A stretch of 64,000 nt of DNA, from contig NC_081408.1 in assembly GCF_030272615.1 (NCBI RefSeq), positions 337,932,793 to 337,996,792 on the forward strand, given 5' to 3'. The notes beneath the pieces were generated by a model. It searched no databases, was not told the origin of the DNA, and saw only the letters and a list, made by a program, of their open reading frames with translations. Origin of the DNA: Cryptomeria japonica (taxonomy: Eukaryota; Streptophyta; Pinopsida; Cupressales; Cupressaceae). Both the position numbers and the translations under genes were made by a program. Position 1 is the first letter of the stretch; every line of letters begins with the position of its first letter. This document shows, piece by piece, positions 42,416 through 56,454 of the stretch.

Positions 42416-45400
42416 TCTTACTGATCCGGTGAAGACTGATCCTTCCCTACTTCTCAGTCTTCCTTCTTGGTTGCTGCTAACATTGTATGCTTGCACTTTA
42501 AGGACATTAACCAAATGGTCCTTCAATTTCTTGTCCCTTATACACCTCACCTCAAGAATGAATCTTGTATATCCATTATCCAAAGCTACTATTTTGTCAA
42601 GAAAAAGGTTGAAACTCGAGACACCAACATCATTCTCCTCCTACATGTGTGATAGAATATTTGGAACCACTTGACCAAACTTGCCTTTCAATTCATCCAA
42701 GTCCCTTATATAGTTGTCCTGGTCACAAATGGAGGGGATAGACCAATGCTTAAATGTGTGAAATGAATTAATTTTTGCCTTTATTTTGGCTCCTTTGTAG
42801 CAATATAATTGAGTTCATCAATTACTATTTTCACCATCCTCTTTATTGCCTTTATAGCTAGAGGAGCACTTGGATTCCTTTGCAACACTCTACATAAAGT
42901 AATCAAAGTGTGGTGTGTTGGCTGCCATTTCTTAAATAAAGGGTCTATGATAGGACGATTTTATTCGAATTTCTCAAGAGCCTGTAGTAGTAACTCATAA
43001 CCCTGATGAACACTTTCAAGCTTATCCATGAAAAATTTACCCTATGCTCCAATATTTGCCATACAAGGAAAGAGTTTGTTTCCTCATCCCTTCTTTAGTA
43101 TCCTCATTTATCTTCTTTAATGTTTCAATCTCCTTTTCAAATGTTTCCTTCAAGATCTCCAATTACTTGACAAATACAACATCATTGCCAAGTTCTTGAC
43201 TTGTAGATTTATGTAGAACAAATTCTTTACTTAGATCCAATTCAGGCCCCTTCAATCTAACATTTTTAATGTATAACCTATTTATCTCATCATTCATATC
43301 AATCTGGATCTTCTCATACTACACCAGTTTATCTTCCATATTCTTTTCTGTAGCCCTAGTGAACATGACTGAGTGCATGGTCATTATGGAAACCTCCAAA
43401 GGTGAAGTATCTTAAAGTGTCTTAATTATTGCATAACCCCTAGCTTTCTTTACAATATCAATCAATTTTGGTTTATCAGTTGTTCTGAATGTAGTCCATG
43501 CTACTATTGTTTCAATCCTAGGATTGAATCTTGTCCACTTAGTCGTTGATAAGAATCAAACTCTACAATCAACATTGGATAATCTTGATGTCTCACTTGA
43601 TCTAACAAAAACATTTGTTTAATTATCATTCTTAGAAAAATTAACATATTACTTTTGATGATCATCTCATGGGCCTCATCTAGGGTAACATCAATTTCAT
43701 CAAATCTAAGATCTCTGAAAGTCTGAGCCACAACTTCATCTTGTTGAGATTCATCAACCCCCATTAGGTTTAATTGTTTCCTCTCTTCAAACTCCATCAT
43801 TTTCATCTTCACCCAAAATTCTTTGAACTCGCATGTTTTTATGAACTCATCATCTTCTAAAAATATCATTGAAGCAACCACCCTCTCATCTTCATGAGGC
43901 TCCTTGAGAGGTTCCCCTTCATTTCTAGCCTCTAGCTTGTGAGTTTTTGTCTCTAGTTGTGGGGGAATTATTTAAGGTTGGTTGTCCTCTTCACCAACTC
44001 TCAACCTTCTCAAAGCACTAACAACATCATTTGTGTCACTAGTTCCCTCTTTCTTCCTCCTTTGTATCCTCATATAGATCACTAACCATGGGGAATAATC
44101 AACCTTCTATTTCTTCATGGGTGGCTCATGAGGTGGACTTGGTGGTGACTATTGTACTGACACAACATCATCAAGGAGCTCAACAATTTCAAATCCTTTT
44201 GATCTTCTAATAGGAAACTTTTTCTATTTAGGTGATTTGTCATCCCATTGTGCAACTAATTTACCATACAAAATTTTAAAATTATCAATAATTAAATCAA
44301 TTATTTTCAACAAATCCTCTTCCTCGACATAAAACCCTAGAAAATTAGGGTCTTTCTCCTTCTTTTTAGCTTCAAGCCTCATCAACAAATTTCATTTTTT
44401 TCTTCTCTGAATTAAATCATCATAGCCAATATAGTTTCTTATAATATCTGTATCATAAAATACTTCATGATCAAATGCATGATTAATGTGGCCTTCAAGG
44501 TCATAGACCATTTCTGGTCCAAGCTTCATTGCATATCCCATTTTGATATAACCTTGAAATTCTTCTAAGGTGTCTGCCCCAATTGTGAACCCTGAACATC
44601 TTGTGAGATGGGGTAAGAATGTCCCCTTCTTCTATCTTTCCATCAAGTCCTTCATCCACATAATTTGCCACATGAATTCCAAGAAGGCAATTCTACCAGA
44701 GGCAAACATTGGTAATTTGTGGGGAGGTTGGGGACATCCATATATTCTAATTATTGCACAATTCTACATTTTAAACCAATCCCTAAAGTTATGCTTATGT
44801 CCCATTTTAGGTCTCAAGACAAATGGTCTTATCGGTTCCCTTATTCGAGAAGTCAACCTTAAGGAAGGTTTCTATAGGGTGGCCTTTATTGTAACTGAAA
44901 CCTCATCATGATATGTAGTATAATCATTATTTTTACACTATTTATCCCATAAATAGCACCACATCTGGACATGTATCAAATTGCCCATGTTATCTATCAT
45001 TCCTAATTTTAATTTGTCTATAAAATAGGTCTTGTTCTGATACATAATCAAATGGTGTGCAACAAAGAATAATGCTTGAATCAAATGAATTTTTTCCCTC
45101 CCTCAACTTAGCTAGTTGTTCATTGATATGCTTCTTAATCTGCAGGACAAAATCAATTTCGATGTTTGTCTCAGGATTTTGAACTCTCATAGCCATGTAC
45201 ATTAGAGAAATATCTATCCTAACCTCGACATCCTTCCCTAAAAGCTAACACAATGCATAGTATGTCCTCTTAAAATATACTTGGGAATAATTCACATGGT
45301 AAGGTTCATTCTCCACAATATCTACCCATATGTTATTAGGGCCTCTTCTTCTGTACATTGGGAGCTCATCCCACCTATATGTTTTTTTAACCTCTTATAA

Positions 45401-45684
45401 TATGCTTCTAATTTATTATTATCAATTTTAGTGAGGTCTTTCTTGTTAAACTTAAAACAATCAATTATAGCAAACCTTGTCAATACTAGCAATGGGCATC
45501 CATTGGGCATCCTCATCGTTCTTGTGATAGGGTGGTAATTTTCAGCCAAGACCTTAATTAGCTCAATATCTATAAACACATTGAGTACAATCAACTTTGC
45601 AAGGTTCAAAGTCTATGGGTTTGAAATTGGAACCTTTGAACCCCTCTTATCATAAAAATACCAAAACAAATCCCAACTAGACAT
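42416..45684 (-). pseudogene. Type B unassigned ORF, minus-strand copy
   Basis: It starts MSSWDLFWYFYDKRGSKVP (45684). Blocks include NYHPITRTMRMPNGCPLLVL, IRIYGCPQPPHKLPMF with SGRIAFLEFMWQIMW, and MGYAMKLGPEMVYDLEGHIN. An acidic/Lys-rich middle follows (43900-44300). The helical C-terminus includes YGKYWSIGKFFMDKLESVHQ and ELKGKFGQVVPNILSHM (43300-42420). The IYGC...LP...IAFLEF block aligns with insertion C's ORF. Many stops and frame shifts. Copia-B appears to have inserted at or into its 3' part. No LTR or PBS belonging to it was found. Function unknown. Confidence 0.65.
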
Positions 45685-45731
45685 AGGAATTAAAGAATTC
45701 CTACAACCCTACATCTCATCCTTAAAAATCA

Positions 45732-46087
45732 TTTTTGAACCCTTATCCTTTAAATTTAATAATATGTCCAAAATGGACTGTTGTAGTGACCTTTTCTTCT
45801 CAGTAGGGTTTGATGACTCACCCTTTTGCTTAGAGATTTCTCCCTTTCAGGATATTGTTAATTATTTTATCCTAGATCAATTTTTGTTGAACTGCATTTA
45901 ATATTTAATCCTTTTTGAACCCTTATCCTTTAAATTTAATAATATGTCCAAAATGGACCGTTTTAGTGACCTTTTCTTCTCAGTAGGGTTTGATGACTCA
46001 CCCTTTTGCTTAGAGATTTCTCCCTTTCAGGATATTGTTAATTATTTTATCCTAGATCAATTTATGTTGAACTACATTTAATATTTA
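45732..46087. repeat. 180-bp tandem duplication
   Basis: Copy 1 is 45732-45911 and copy 2 is 45912-46087, period exactly 180. I count about four base differences (for example at 45779/45959 and 45782/45962). It lies 48 bp upstream of the ATG of the minus-strand type B ORF, so it may be its leader or promoter region. The high identity means the duplication is recent relative to the decayed ORF. Confidence 0.93.
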
Positions 46088-47725
46088 CTAGTAATTCACA
46101 AGGCCTTGAGGGAATGCAATACTTGTTAAAGAAAACTGCAAGTTTTCTAGTTTTTTTAGTTGTTGTCGCCAAGCTCCCACTACCAACTCCTTGGATGCAG
46201 AATGAAATCAACAAGCAAGAATTTTGAATTTAATGAGTCCATGCGACTATCATTTTGAAATTTACTCCATTCGTGTCGATAGACCATCTTATACATCTTT
46301 AAATTTTGCCACCCTTTTCAAAATGCACAACTATGATGTTCTTAAATCACACCTAGTTAGCCACCTTTACTTACCCACTTTACTACTCTACCACACACTT
46401 ACCTCAAGCCCCTTGCTTGATAGTTGCATAAATGTGGTAACAGTTAGTCGCCTTACTGCAAGGTCACCTTGGGTTATGTTTGCACCTCCCATGGGACTAG
46501 AGTAACAATGCTTTTTACTTACCTCTCTACCACAACATCGTCTCTCTTCGACCATTAACTCTATGCGACTTAGCGGTAACTTAATTTACAACTGCTCTAT
46601 CACAAGGTTCATAAGCATGTGACATACTTCCTCCGCGGGATAGCGATATCAATCACATCATTCCTGCCCATCACCACTAACCCGCTGCCCATGAAAAGGA
46701 ACATATTTTGGGATATGTGGTAGCGCGATTATTCAATAAGCTATTCATTTCTCACCACCACCTCACAAAATGATGGTATAATAGGGCTAAGACTCGCAGG
46801 TTGCGGAAAAGGCAAGTTCAAGAAGATAGAATTTATAAGAATAAAAAGTGGACAAGATGACAGTTTATGAATAATGGGATGATACAATTTTGAAACAAGA
46901 GGCTTCTAAAGAGATATTTCATCCATGGTTTAGGGCTATCAAACTAGGATACATAAAAATCCTTACTATAATCTCAAATTTTGGAGAGTCCTAATAAAAC
47001 TATGTCTAGATTGCATTTTTTGTGTGTTTAAATCTCTAAAGTGAGTGTTTGAAATTCTATGCGCAATGAATATTTTACATTGTCTATGATTTTAACTTTT
47101 ACAATTTAATTTATGGGATATAAATTTTGAATCATGTGTTGCAACTCTCTTTAATTATCATATATTGTTGTGATATGAAATTACTCTATGAATCTAGTGG
47201 ATTTGAATGTGTGATATCTAAAAGTAATGAAGAAATATATATTTCTATTCAACCTTAATAGATGCATCTCACATGAATATTTGAATAATAGATTATGTGT
47301 CGGGTTGATCTTATATATTTTGTTCTCTTTCTATCAATGAAGAGATAGTGGTATTATGTGCTCCAATTAGGAAATTACATGTTTTCTTCATCCTTATTCA
47401 AGTTTTTCAAATCTTTATGATCTTCTGGCATTCTGCCTTAAATTTAGTTTGCTTTGTAAGTTTCTATCTCTTTCCCTTTTCTCTCCAATAGTAGATGAAG
47501 AGCCTTATTCTAAAATCCCAGAGGTTGTTTAATGAAGCACACTAAGTCCCCCATTCACTAAACTTCCCATAAGGTTTTTTTTGAGAGTGTGAATTTGAGG
47601 ATCAACATTATGATGGATTCTTTGACAATTGTAAGGTCTAAATATGGGGTGAATCAATTTAGATGTGACAATAAGTTATTATTAAACATATAAAAGGATC
47701 CTTATATAATTTATTAATAATTTAT
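46088..47725. other. No gene seen
   Basis: About 1.6 kb. The first part (46100-46800) is less AT-rich, with short frames but no recognisable domain; the rest is AT-rich. I found no LTR edge, PBS, tRNA or conserved coding block. Confidence 0.45.
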
Positions 47726-47803
47726 TGATGTAGAGGACCCAAGGGTGGATTTAATGACTCAACTCAACAAACAAACTTGAGTGCAAGATCACAAGGCATG
47801 ACT
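47726..47803 (-). repeat. Gypsy-3 3' LTR, first part
   Basis: 78 bp homologous to the sequence at 63961-64000. It is cut by element D, with TGACT (47799-47803) as its target duplication. Confidence 0.85.
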
Positions 47804-50800
47804 TGATAGCCCTGAAAATTGTCTACATGAAACTTTCAAATTTAAGCCCAAAACATTTATTTTCGGGTTTTTACTTATATCCTCTAAGAACGATTCAAGG
47901 TATAGGGTTTAGGGTCTGTCAAAACTTCTTACATTTTGTGTGAAGAAAACCCTAGAAGTGATATATTTTGCTATTTCCTTTTCCCACTTGAAAGCGAGGG
48001 TACCCTTTCCATGAGCAGGGCCATTTTTTATTCCCTAAGAAAAATATTCATCGATCGGTTCATGGAATAAATTTTCCTAAGTCAAGTGTATATCTTCCCT
48101 ATTATCGGTCCCCTTCTAAATATTTATGCTCATGCTTATATTTTCCTAAGTCTAGCAAGTACTAAATACCCCGACCGTCTGTTAAAGAAAGGATAGATCC
48201 AACGGCTAGCATTTCCCTGCGATCAAAGATGCAAGGATTTTTACGACCGTGGCATTACGATATTGTGCCGCGTGTTATTAGTGGAAACCGATAGAGTTAG
48301 CAGCATAATCGGTCGAAAGTTTTGTAATACCGATTCATAGGCGGTAAAGGTTGATCTACTAAGAGTCCCATCAATTTGCACATGCTTAGAATGGATGAGG
48401 ATGTTTTATCCTAAGGTAAAAGATGCTCGACTTTTAAGTCTTGGAGGAGTTGACAGGCAAAATGTGAAGCGGTAACGATTAAATAGATTAGATGGCCCTT
48501 GTATTCACGTGATGGAAGTTGTAGGGAGATTACGAACTACGACATCACGAGATGATGCCATGTGTCCCTAGCTGATTGAGAAAGGCTTGCAGGGAGGTTG
48601 TTGATGGAGTTTGGTCGAAGAATGATATGGCGCTAACTTGTCAGGATTTTGAGGGTCTATAGATACAGTTGGGAAGTCAAACTGTTAAATTGGTAGGAAA
48701 TGACCATTAGATTTGCCAAGTTGGATGAGATCTGAAGTTGAGTTTAAAATGAGAAGTTTGGAGGGATTTTGGAGGCACCGGTCCTAGCTCGTGGGAAAAG
48801 GCAAAATGAATGGGATTCAGACTTTCCAATTCAAGATTGATTTGACAATCAAAGATGATAGCTCAAAGATGTGAAAGGATTTGGATAAGCTTCTAGTTTA
48901 GGTGTCATAAATCAAGAGTTCTTTGATGAAATCAAAGATTTGCTTATTGATAAAGATCCTAAATCAGGAGAAACTTGATAGAAGAATACAATAGATGTGA
49001 TATGCATGAATTTTAGTGTCCTTAGCTGGTAGAGTAAATTGAAAACACCAGAGTGATGATGTTTCAAGAACAAGAACTAGTTGATGGAGTATGGTTCAGC
49101 TATAAATATAGCAAGGTGGTGATCAAATTGGTAGAAGAGTATGAAGCCTTTTCATTTTCTAATTGCAGTTTTTATTTCTACAAAAGAAATGATGTTTGAG
49201 CAAGCTTATAGATGGAGTTGTAACATACTCTATGATACTAGATGGAATTTCTCTCTTATGTGTGAGTATGTCTATTGCCATATGGGATGTGAAAGTGGGG
49301 AGGATTGCCAGAGGGGGCGTGAAATCCCTTTCTTGTGAAGAAAGGTCATGCATGGCATAGCCTCTATGTCTACTCAGTTTTTGGGTGGCAGAGGATTTTG
49401 AGATAGAGCTCCCAGAGGAATTAAAAAGGGACATGACTGGGTAGGGGGCGGAAACAATCCATCCATGTAGCTACATGGAAGCTCTAACCCCTCCCCAACA
49501 TATTATGTTTCCCCTCTAACTTCAGCTCCCACTATCTCTGATCTTGGGCATGGAGGTTGAGTTCCTCCTCTAGCTTGAGGGGCGACTTTACCTCTTTCCA
49601 GGATCTTGTTTCCCTTTCTAAGGAAGGGAAATTCTCTATGGGACAAAAATGCAACATCTCACAAGCCATCCGAAGGTGTTGGGGCGATAACAACATGACT
49701 CAAATGGTTTCGCTTCTACCAATTTTCAGTTCGAGAATGATAATTCATAGGTGTCGACACATAGACATGTGGATATTTTGAAACATAATTGTACACAACC
49801 TTTAGGGCTAATTATCAAATAATGAATCTGTTGTTGACAAGTGTCTTATAACCTGTAGCTTGTCGCTCCCTTGTTTTCTATAAAAGGGATTTCAAGGCCA
49901 TAAGCTAAGGTCCAAATTTTCTGAAAAAAAGATCTATGTAAAATAGATCTTTTCTTGAGGGTTAGGTCCAAAAATAGTTCTAGAGAGTCGTAGGCAATAA
50001 CAGGGACTACAATTTTATTTTGTAGAGGAAAAAAGTAAATAGAACAGTTGCATGTTCCCCTTTTTCAAGTGGGTCATTTTGTATTTGAATTTTTTTGGCT
50101 ATAATCTAATAAAAGATAGCTTATGATATTAATGCAAATATAATTTTTCCCTTCTTTTGAGCAAGTGGAATTAAGGGTTTCATTTGTTTATTGAATTGTT
50201 ATGATGTATGTATTCTTCTATTCAATGCTTTAGTCCAAGGGGTTAATTAAAATGCTTGAATAAGATTACAGAGGAAATAAGGTTCGCCATAGGATTTGAT
50301 AAGTAGTTTAGATGAAGGATTATAAGCAAAGCAATATTGTAAGGTAGTATTGTTTCAGGCTAGACCAGTTATTAGATGAAATTTTATCAGATTTTTAGTA
50401 ACACTTTTCATAGACTTTATAACCCAAATGAATAAGGCACTGGTATCCGCTAGAAACTCTCATTAGGTTATCAGTTTCTAGTTTTATCTTCCTTATGATC
50501 TCTCAGAGTGAATCTCGTGGATATTAGAACAATTATTTTCTAAGATTTATGTATTTTCTGAAGATAGTCTCACCATCTCTCATGCTACAGTTTAAGGTTG
50601 AGGATCATTGAAGGATTTGCCATCCTTGAGCACTCTCCCTTTTTGTTGAGTCTTGTTATGAGATAATTTGCTTTGTTTTTCAGTAAGTTCTCGAGTAGCC
50701 TTGTAGAGAGCAGGAATTTCTTACTGAAGGTATCACCCTCCCTGGTTCTACAAAGCCTAAAGCACAAAAGGACTTTGTGTCCTTGTTATTGTTGGTCCAA

Positions 50801-50911
50801 GCTTGACATAATTAATAGTTGGAGGTGGCTCTCCTTAGATATTTAGAGGAAATCAACATGGTCTTTGTCTTGTAAGCCGTGTAAACCCGTTGTCCATTTT
50901 GGGAACCAATA
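47804..50911 (+). repeat. Element D 5' LTR
   Basis: 3108 bp. It contains TATAAAAG at 49879-49886, which sets orientation, and no coding sequence. The partner copy carries a short extra segment near 56295-56330. Confidence 0.93.
49879..49886 (+). promoter_or_regulatory. LTR TATA box of element D
   Basis: TATAAAAG in TTTTCTATAAAAGGGATTTC, conserved in the other LTR at 56023-56030. It is likely the element promoter. Confidence 0.65.
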
Positions 50912-50915
50912 AAAA

Positions 50916-50933
50916 TTAGCGACTCTGCTAGGG
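50916..50933 (+). other. Candidate primer-binding site of element D
   Basis: TAGCGACTCTGCTAGGGA lies four to five bases after the LTR end. It resembles the TGGCGACTCTGCTGGGGA type of site that I recall from Tat/Ogre-like elements, possibly primed by tRNA-Arg. The assignment is from memory and the site is mutated. Confidence 0.5.
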
Positions 50934-51560
50934 ATGAAAGGAATTGTAGAGAATCTCTAGTTAGAAAAATTGCTTAAAATATAGTGGAGATTTTGCCCAC
51001 AGAGTGAAGAAGTTTCTTAATCCATTCCTTGTCAGTTGTGAGTCAATTCTCATAAATGTTGCTATGAAATCTGTTGTACTTCTTGTTCTATAAAGAGTTC
51101 AGTCCAGATCTCTCCATTTTTCAAGATTATATGTAATACCTCATGATTGTGAGTGGCGGCTCTAAGACTTTGAGATCTATGCACTAGTGTGTGTTTGCTT
51201 GAAAAGGAACTAAGATGTTTGCAGGAAAGATGAAGCAGATTTTTAGCTCTTATGATGAAGTGCCCCGATAAGTTGAGAATAGAATCCGTAACGCCATTTG
51301 ATGTTAAGGAAATATGGTAGTTCTGTGTTGAAATCAACTTTGACCCGTGAAGAAATTTCAGTTGTTTGAGTATTGGTCCTCTGCAAGGAGGTGGTAACTC
51401 TGTCAAAAGATCAACATTAAAGATTTGAAGGATTGAAGGTGATTTTGTAAATCCCAAGTTGAAGAAGGCAACAACAGTTTCAGCATTTCTAGGTATTTAG
51501 ATTTTCATGAGTCAAGTATATTTTCATAAAAATTTAAAAAAAAAATGTGTTCCATAAATA

Positions 51561-53420
51561 GTGAAAGCACTAAGGATAGGAATGGTAGTGGTTATTTTAC
51601 ATACTCCTATGATTCATTTTTCATCCCTCTGTATAAGATTAGATGGAGTATGTTTTGATCTTTATAATGAAATAGTTCAAGAGAAAGGAAAGAATAAGGG
51701 AATGAATGAAAATATGTATCATGTTTTTGTGCTTCCTTATGAAATGTCAAAAACAAATGGGCAATCTATGCCAAGCCATCATAGATCTTTCTTTAGGGAA
51801 AGATATAAACCATTGAATTTTGATGGTATCCAAGGTTTCCCAAATTCTTTTCCTGTAGGGGTTAGGGAACAATTACCAGGATTTAATGGGAAGAAGTCAA
51901 AATCAACACAACAATATTTGCAAGAGTTTTCTGAATTAATGGAAGATTTTGAAATAAATTAGGAAGATGTTTTCATGAAGTTATTTGCCAAGTCTTTGAG
52001 GGAAAATGTCAGAGATTGTTTCTCCTACATGCCAACATGCTCTATCTCATCATGGGATGAGTTGAAAGTGGCATTCATGGAATAGTTTGGTGAAAGAATT
52101 GATCCAAGCTCAGTTATGAAAACATTCATGGACATTCAGTAAAAAGAAGATGAGTTAGTACCTGCTTTTAATCTCAGGTTTGCTAGGGCATTGGATAAAA
52201 TTCCTAGCATTTATAAACCAAATGATGTAGTATGCCTAGTTGTTTATTTGGCTGCATTTGAAGAGGAAGAGAGTTATTTTCTAAGAGATAAGGATCCTAT
52301 AAGCCTGATGATGGAGACTGAAAACAATTTTAAATATGGAATCCCTAGGGGTTACCTATCCAGAAGGGTATATTGTCCTAAAATGTTAGGGTTTGAAGCA
52401 AGGCATGAATCCGAAACTAAAGAACCATGTCAAGACCTTTATGTTCCTACTAATTACATTAGGCTTGTTATTGATTATGACATAAACAAAAATGTGAGTG
52501 AGGAGAACTTGTCCCAAATAGTGGTTATTCCTCATATTGATGAAGAAGAGGCTAATGAGAGAGTGTCTGACATATTAGATGTAGAGACAGATATGGTGTC
52601 AATCACTTTATTGAAGGACAACACCAGTGATTTCTCTAGGGAGAATACCTCATAGGGAATTGGCTTGCAGTCTTGTGTTTCAGATAGATATGACAATGAG
52701 TATGAAGATTTCAAAAGTTTTATGTCTGAAGCGGATGCAGGTTTGCAGGACTGTGATAATAAAAACTCAGATGATGAGATACCATCAGATTTTGATGATA
52801 AGACTTGTGAGGATTGTATTGTCGGGTGTTGTTCTAGTTTAGATTCTGATTCCTATTTTCCTAATAAACTTGAAGATGAGGTCAGAAATAACTTTAGTGA
52901 AAGTATCAATGCATTATTTGATGAAGATGCAAATGAAGATAAATTGGTGCTCTGTTACAATATTTTTGAGAGGGATCTTCATGTTATTCTTAACCCTTTA
53001 TATGAAGAAAGAAATGAGAATTTGGAGATTATTGCATCAACTTCTAAAATAGAATATTGTGAAGATGAAGGTGCAATATCTAATTCAAAGGTAGGTAACA
53101 ATGAGCAATCTTCCCCTGTTGTTGATATTGTTGACATTAGATTGGAAACAAAACAAGAAAGTGAAGTATATGAGGAGGTCATCAATGATCTTTTCCTTCC
53201 CCTTGATAACAGATTGCTTGATATGATCAGCAAGAAGGAGGATTCTTTGGAGAGTCCTCATTTCAATAAGCAAGTTGATAATGCAAAAGAGGCATGTATT
53301 TTGAGTTATGTGCTAGAGTATGAGATTTTCCTTTTCCAACAAGATGATGTATTTGTAGAAAAGGATATCAGTTGCAGTCACAATGTGTGCTATGTTCAGT
53401 ATACAAGATATATGTCATAA
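51561..53420 (+). pseudogene. Element D gag
   Basis: One frame with stops at about 51960, 52084, 52140 and 52653. The conserved part is a Retrotrans_gag capsid: LPGFNGKKSKSTQQYLQEFS, ELMEDFEIN-EDVFMKLFAK, SLRENVRDCFSYMP, SWDELKVAFMEQFGERIDP and FNLRFARALDKIPSIYKP. A long acidic region with no zinc knuckle follows (52540-53420), which is unusual for gag. It would form the particle coat. The four stops mean this copy cannot make a full protein. Confidence 0.82.
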
Positions 53421-53948
53421 AATAATAGATGTTCTATATCATTGCACAGTTTTTCAGGTTTTCAATAGTAAGTGCAATGATAAAATCAAGCATAGTGGAC
53501 AAATAGAAATAGCTAGGAAATTTGAAAAATGGTTTTCCACTTATGTTATTAGATTATATTTGATGCTTTCAAAAGAAAATCATGTTTATGACAAAGGAAA
53601 GAAAAGGATGACATTAGTGGATGGCTTTGGCCATCACACTTGGTCTGATCTTGCAGGCCACAAGTAAATTGGGGTAGAGTGGTTTTCTTTGATGTTATAC
53701 CCAATGAACTTATGAATAAATCCCCTCTTAATTGCCTGTTCATGGAACATTTTGAGGTTCTACTTTTCTTAAAGTAGTTGTTATCCATGAGGATTAGTTA
53801 GGTTTTCTTTAGTAGTGTAGTTTCTTTTTGTTGAAGTTACCCTGTCCAGGTAATTTTTCTTGGTTTGCCCTACAGTTGGTTTGCTTTACCCAAAGATTTT
53901 GGTATCTCATTTCATTCTTGTGAAATGAGCATCCCCAACAAGAGACAT
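53421..53948 (+). other. Element D 3' interior, non-coding
   Basis: A shifted frame continues to 53667 (ends TWSDLAGHK), then stops are frequent up to the 3' LTR. No clear polypurine tract; AACAAGAGACAT precedes the LTR. Confidence 0.5.
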
Positions 53949-56454
53949 TGATAGCCTTGAAAATTGCTTGCATGAAAATTTCAAATTTAAGCCCAAAACA
54001 TTTATTTTCAAGTTTTTACTTATATCCTCTGAGAACGATTCAAGGTCTAGGGTTTAGGGTCTATCAAAACTTCTTACATTTTGTGTGAAGAAAACCCTAG
54101 AAGTGATATATTTTTCTATTTCCTTTTCCCACTTAAAAGCAAGGGTACCCTTTCCATGAGTGGGACCATTTTTTATTCCCCAAGCAAAGTATTGATCGAC
54201 CGATTCATGGAATAAATTTTCCTAAGTAAAGTGTATATCTTCCCTATTATCAGTCCCCTTCTAAATATTTATGCCCGTGCTTATATTTTCCTAATTTTGG
54301 CAAGTACTAAATACCTCGATCGTCTGTTAAAGAAAGGATAGATCCAACGTCGAGCATTTCCCCCGATCAAAGATGCAAGGATTTTTAAGACCATGACATT
54401 GCGAGATTGTGCTGCATGTTATCAGTGGAAACCAACAGAGTTGGCAGCATAACCGGTCAAAAGCTTTGTAATACCAATTCATAGGCAGTGAAGGTCGGTC
54501 TACTAATAGTCCCATTAATTTTCACATGCTCTAAATGGATGAGAATGTTTTATCCTAAGGTAAAAGGTTCTTGACTTTTATATCCTAGAGAAGTTGACGA
54601 GTAGAATATGAGGCGATAAAGATTGAATAGATCAGACAACCCTTGTATTCCCGTGATTGAAGTTGCAAGGAGATTATGGATCATGGCATCACGAGATGAT
54701 GCCACGTGTCCTTGGCTGATCAAGAAAGGCTTATAGGGAGGTTTCTGACAGAGTTTGGTCAAAGAATGATATGGCGCTAACCTAATGGAATTTTGAGGGT
54801 CTGTAGATACAGTTGGGAAGTTAAACTACTAAGTTGGCAAAAAATGACTATTAGATTTTCTAGGTTGGATGAGATTTGTGGCTGAGATTCAAATGAGAAG
54901 TTTGGAGGGATTTTGGGGCACCAGTCCTAGCTCATGGGGAAAGGCAAAATGAATGGGATTCAGACTTGACAATTCAAGATTGATTTGATAGTCAAAGATG
55001 ATAGCTCAGAGATATGAAAGAATTTGCATAAGCTTCCATTTCAGGTGTGATAAATCATGAGTTCTTTGATGAAATCAGAGATTTTCTTGTTGACAGAGAT
55101 CCTAAATCAGGGGAAACTTGACAAAAGAATGCAGTAGATGTGATATGCATGAATTCTAGTGTCCTTAGCTGGCAGGATAAATTGAGAACACCTGAGTGAT
55201 GATGTTTCAAGAACAAGCACTACTTGATGGACTATGGTTCAACTATAAATACAAGAAGGTGGTGAATGAATTGGTAGAAGAGTATGAAGCCTTTTCATTT
55301 TCTAATTGCATATTTTCTTTCTGCAGAAGCAATGATGTTTGAGCAAGCTTATAGATGGAGTTGTAATATACACTATGATACTGGAAGGAATTTCTCTCTG
55401 ATGTGTGAGTATGTCTATTGTCATAGGGGATGTGAAAGTGGGGAGGATTTCCAGAGGGGGTGTGAAAGCCCTTTCTTGTGAAGAAAGGTCACACATGGCA
55501 CAACCTCTGTGTCTACTTAGTTTTTGGGTGGCAGAGGGTTCTGAGACAAAGCCCGCATAGGAATGAAAAACGGACATGACTAGGTAGGAAGCGGCAACAA
55601 TCCATCCATGTAGCTACATGAAAGATGTGACCCCTCCCTAGAATATTACGTTTCCCCTCTAACTCCAGCTCCCACTTTCTCTGATCGTGAGTATGAAGGT
55701 TGAGTTCCTCCTCTAGATTGAGGGGCGACTTTACCTCTTTTTCGGGATCATGTTTCCCTTTCTAAGGAAGGGAAACTCTCTATGGGATAAAAATGCAACA
55801 TTTCACACACCATCCAAAGGTGTCAAGGCAATAATGACATGACTCAAATGGTTTTGATTCTACCAATTTTCGGTTCGAGAATGATGATTCATAGGGGTTG
55901 ACACATAGACATGTGGATATTTTGAAACATAATTGTACACAACCTTTAGGGCTAATTATCAAAGAATGAATCTGCTATTGACAAGTGTCTTATGGCCTGT
56001 AGCTTGTCGCTTTCTTGTTTTCTATAAAAGGGATTTCGATTCCATAAGTTAGGATCCAAATTTTCTAAAAAAAGATCTCTGTAAAATAGATCTTTTCTGT
56101 AGGGTTAGGTCCAAAAATAGTTCTAGAGAGTCATAGGAAATAATAGGGACTGTAATGTTATTTTGCAGAGAAAAAAAGTAAATAGAACACTTGCAGGTTC
56201 CCCTTTTTCAAGTGGGTCATTTTGTATTTGAATTTGTTGGCTATCATTTGATAAAAGGTAGCTTATGATTTTAATGGAAATATAATTTTTCCCAGTATTT
56301 ACTCTCCTGTGTGTGATTTTATCTTCTTTTGAGCAAGTGGAATCAAGGGTTTCATTTTTTTATTGCATTGTTATGATGTATGTATTCTTCTATTCAATGC
56401 TTTAGTCCAAGGGGTTAACTAAAATGTTTGAATAAGATTACAGAGGAAATAAGG
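53949..56454 (+). repeat. Element D 3' LTR, first part
   Basis: Colinear with 47804-50282. It is interrupted after TAAGG (56450-56454) by insertion E; the TATA box is at 56023-56030. Confidence 0.93.

Noticed and set aside
46224-46505. 93-codon frame as a possible host gene
   Set aside because: No recognisable domain, no supporting exon structure, and composition like flanking non-coding DNA.
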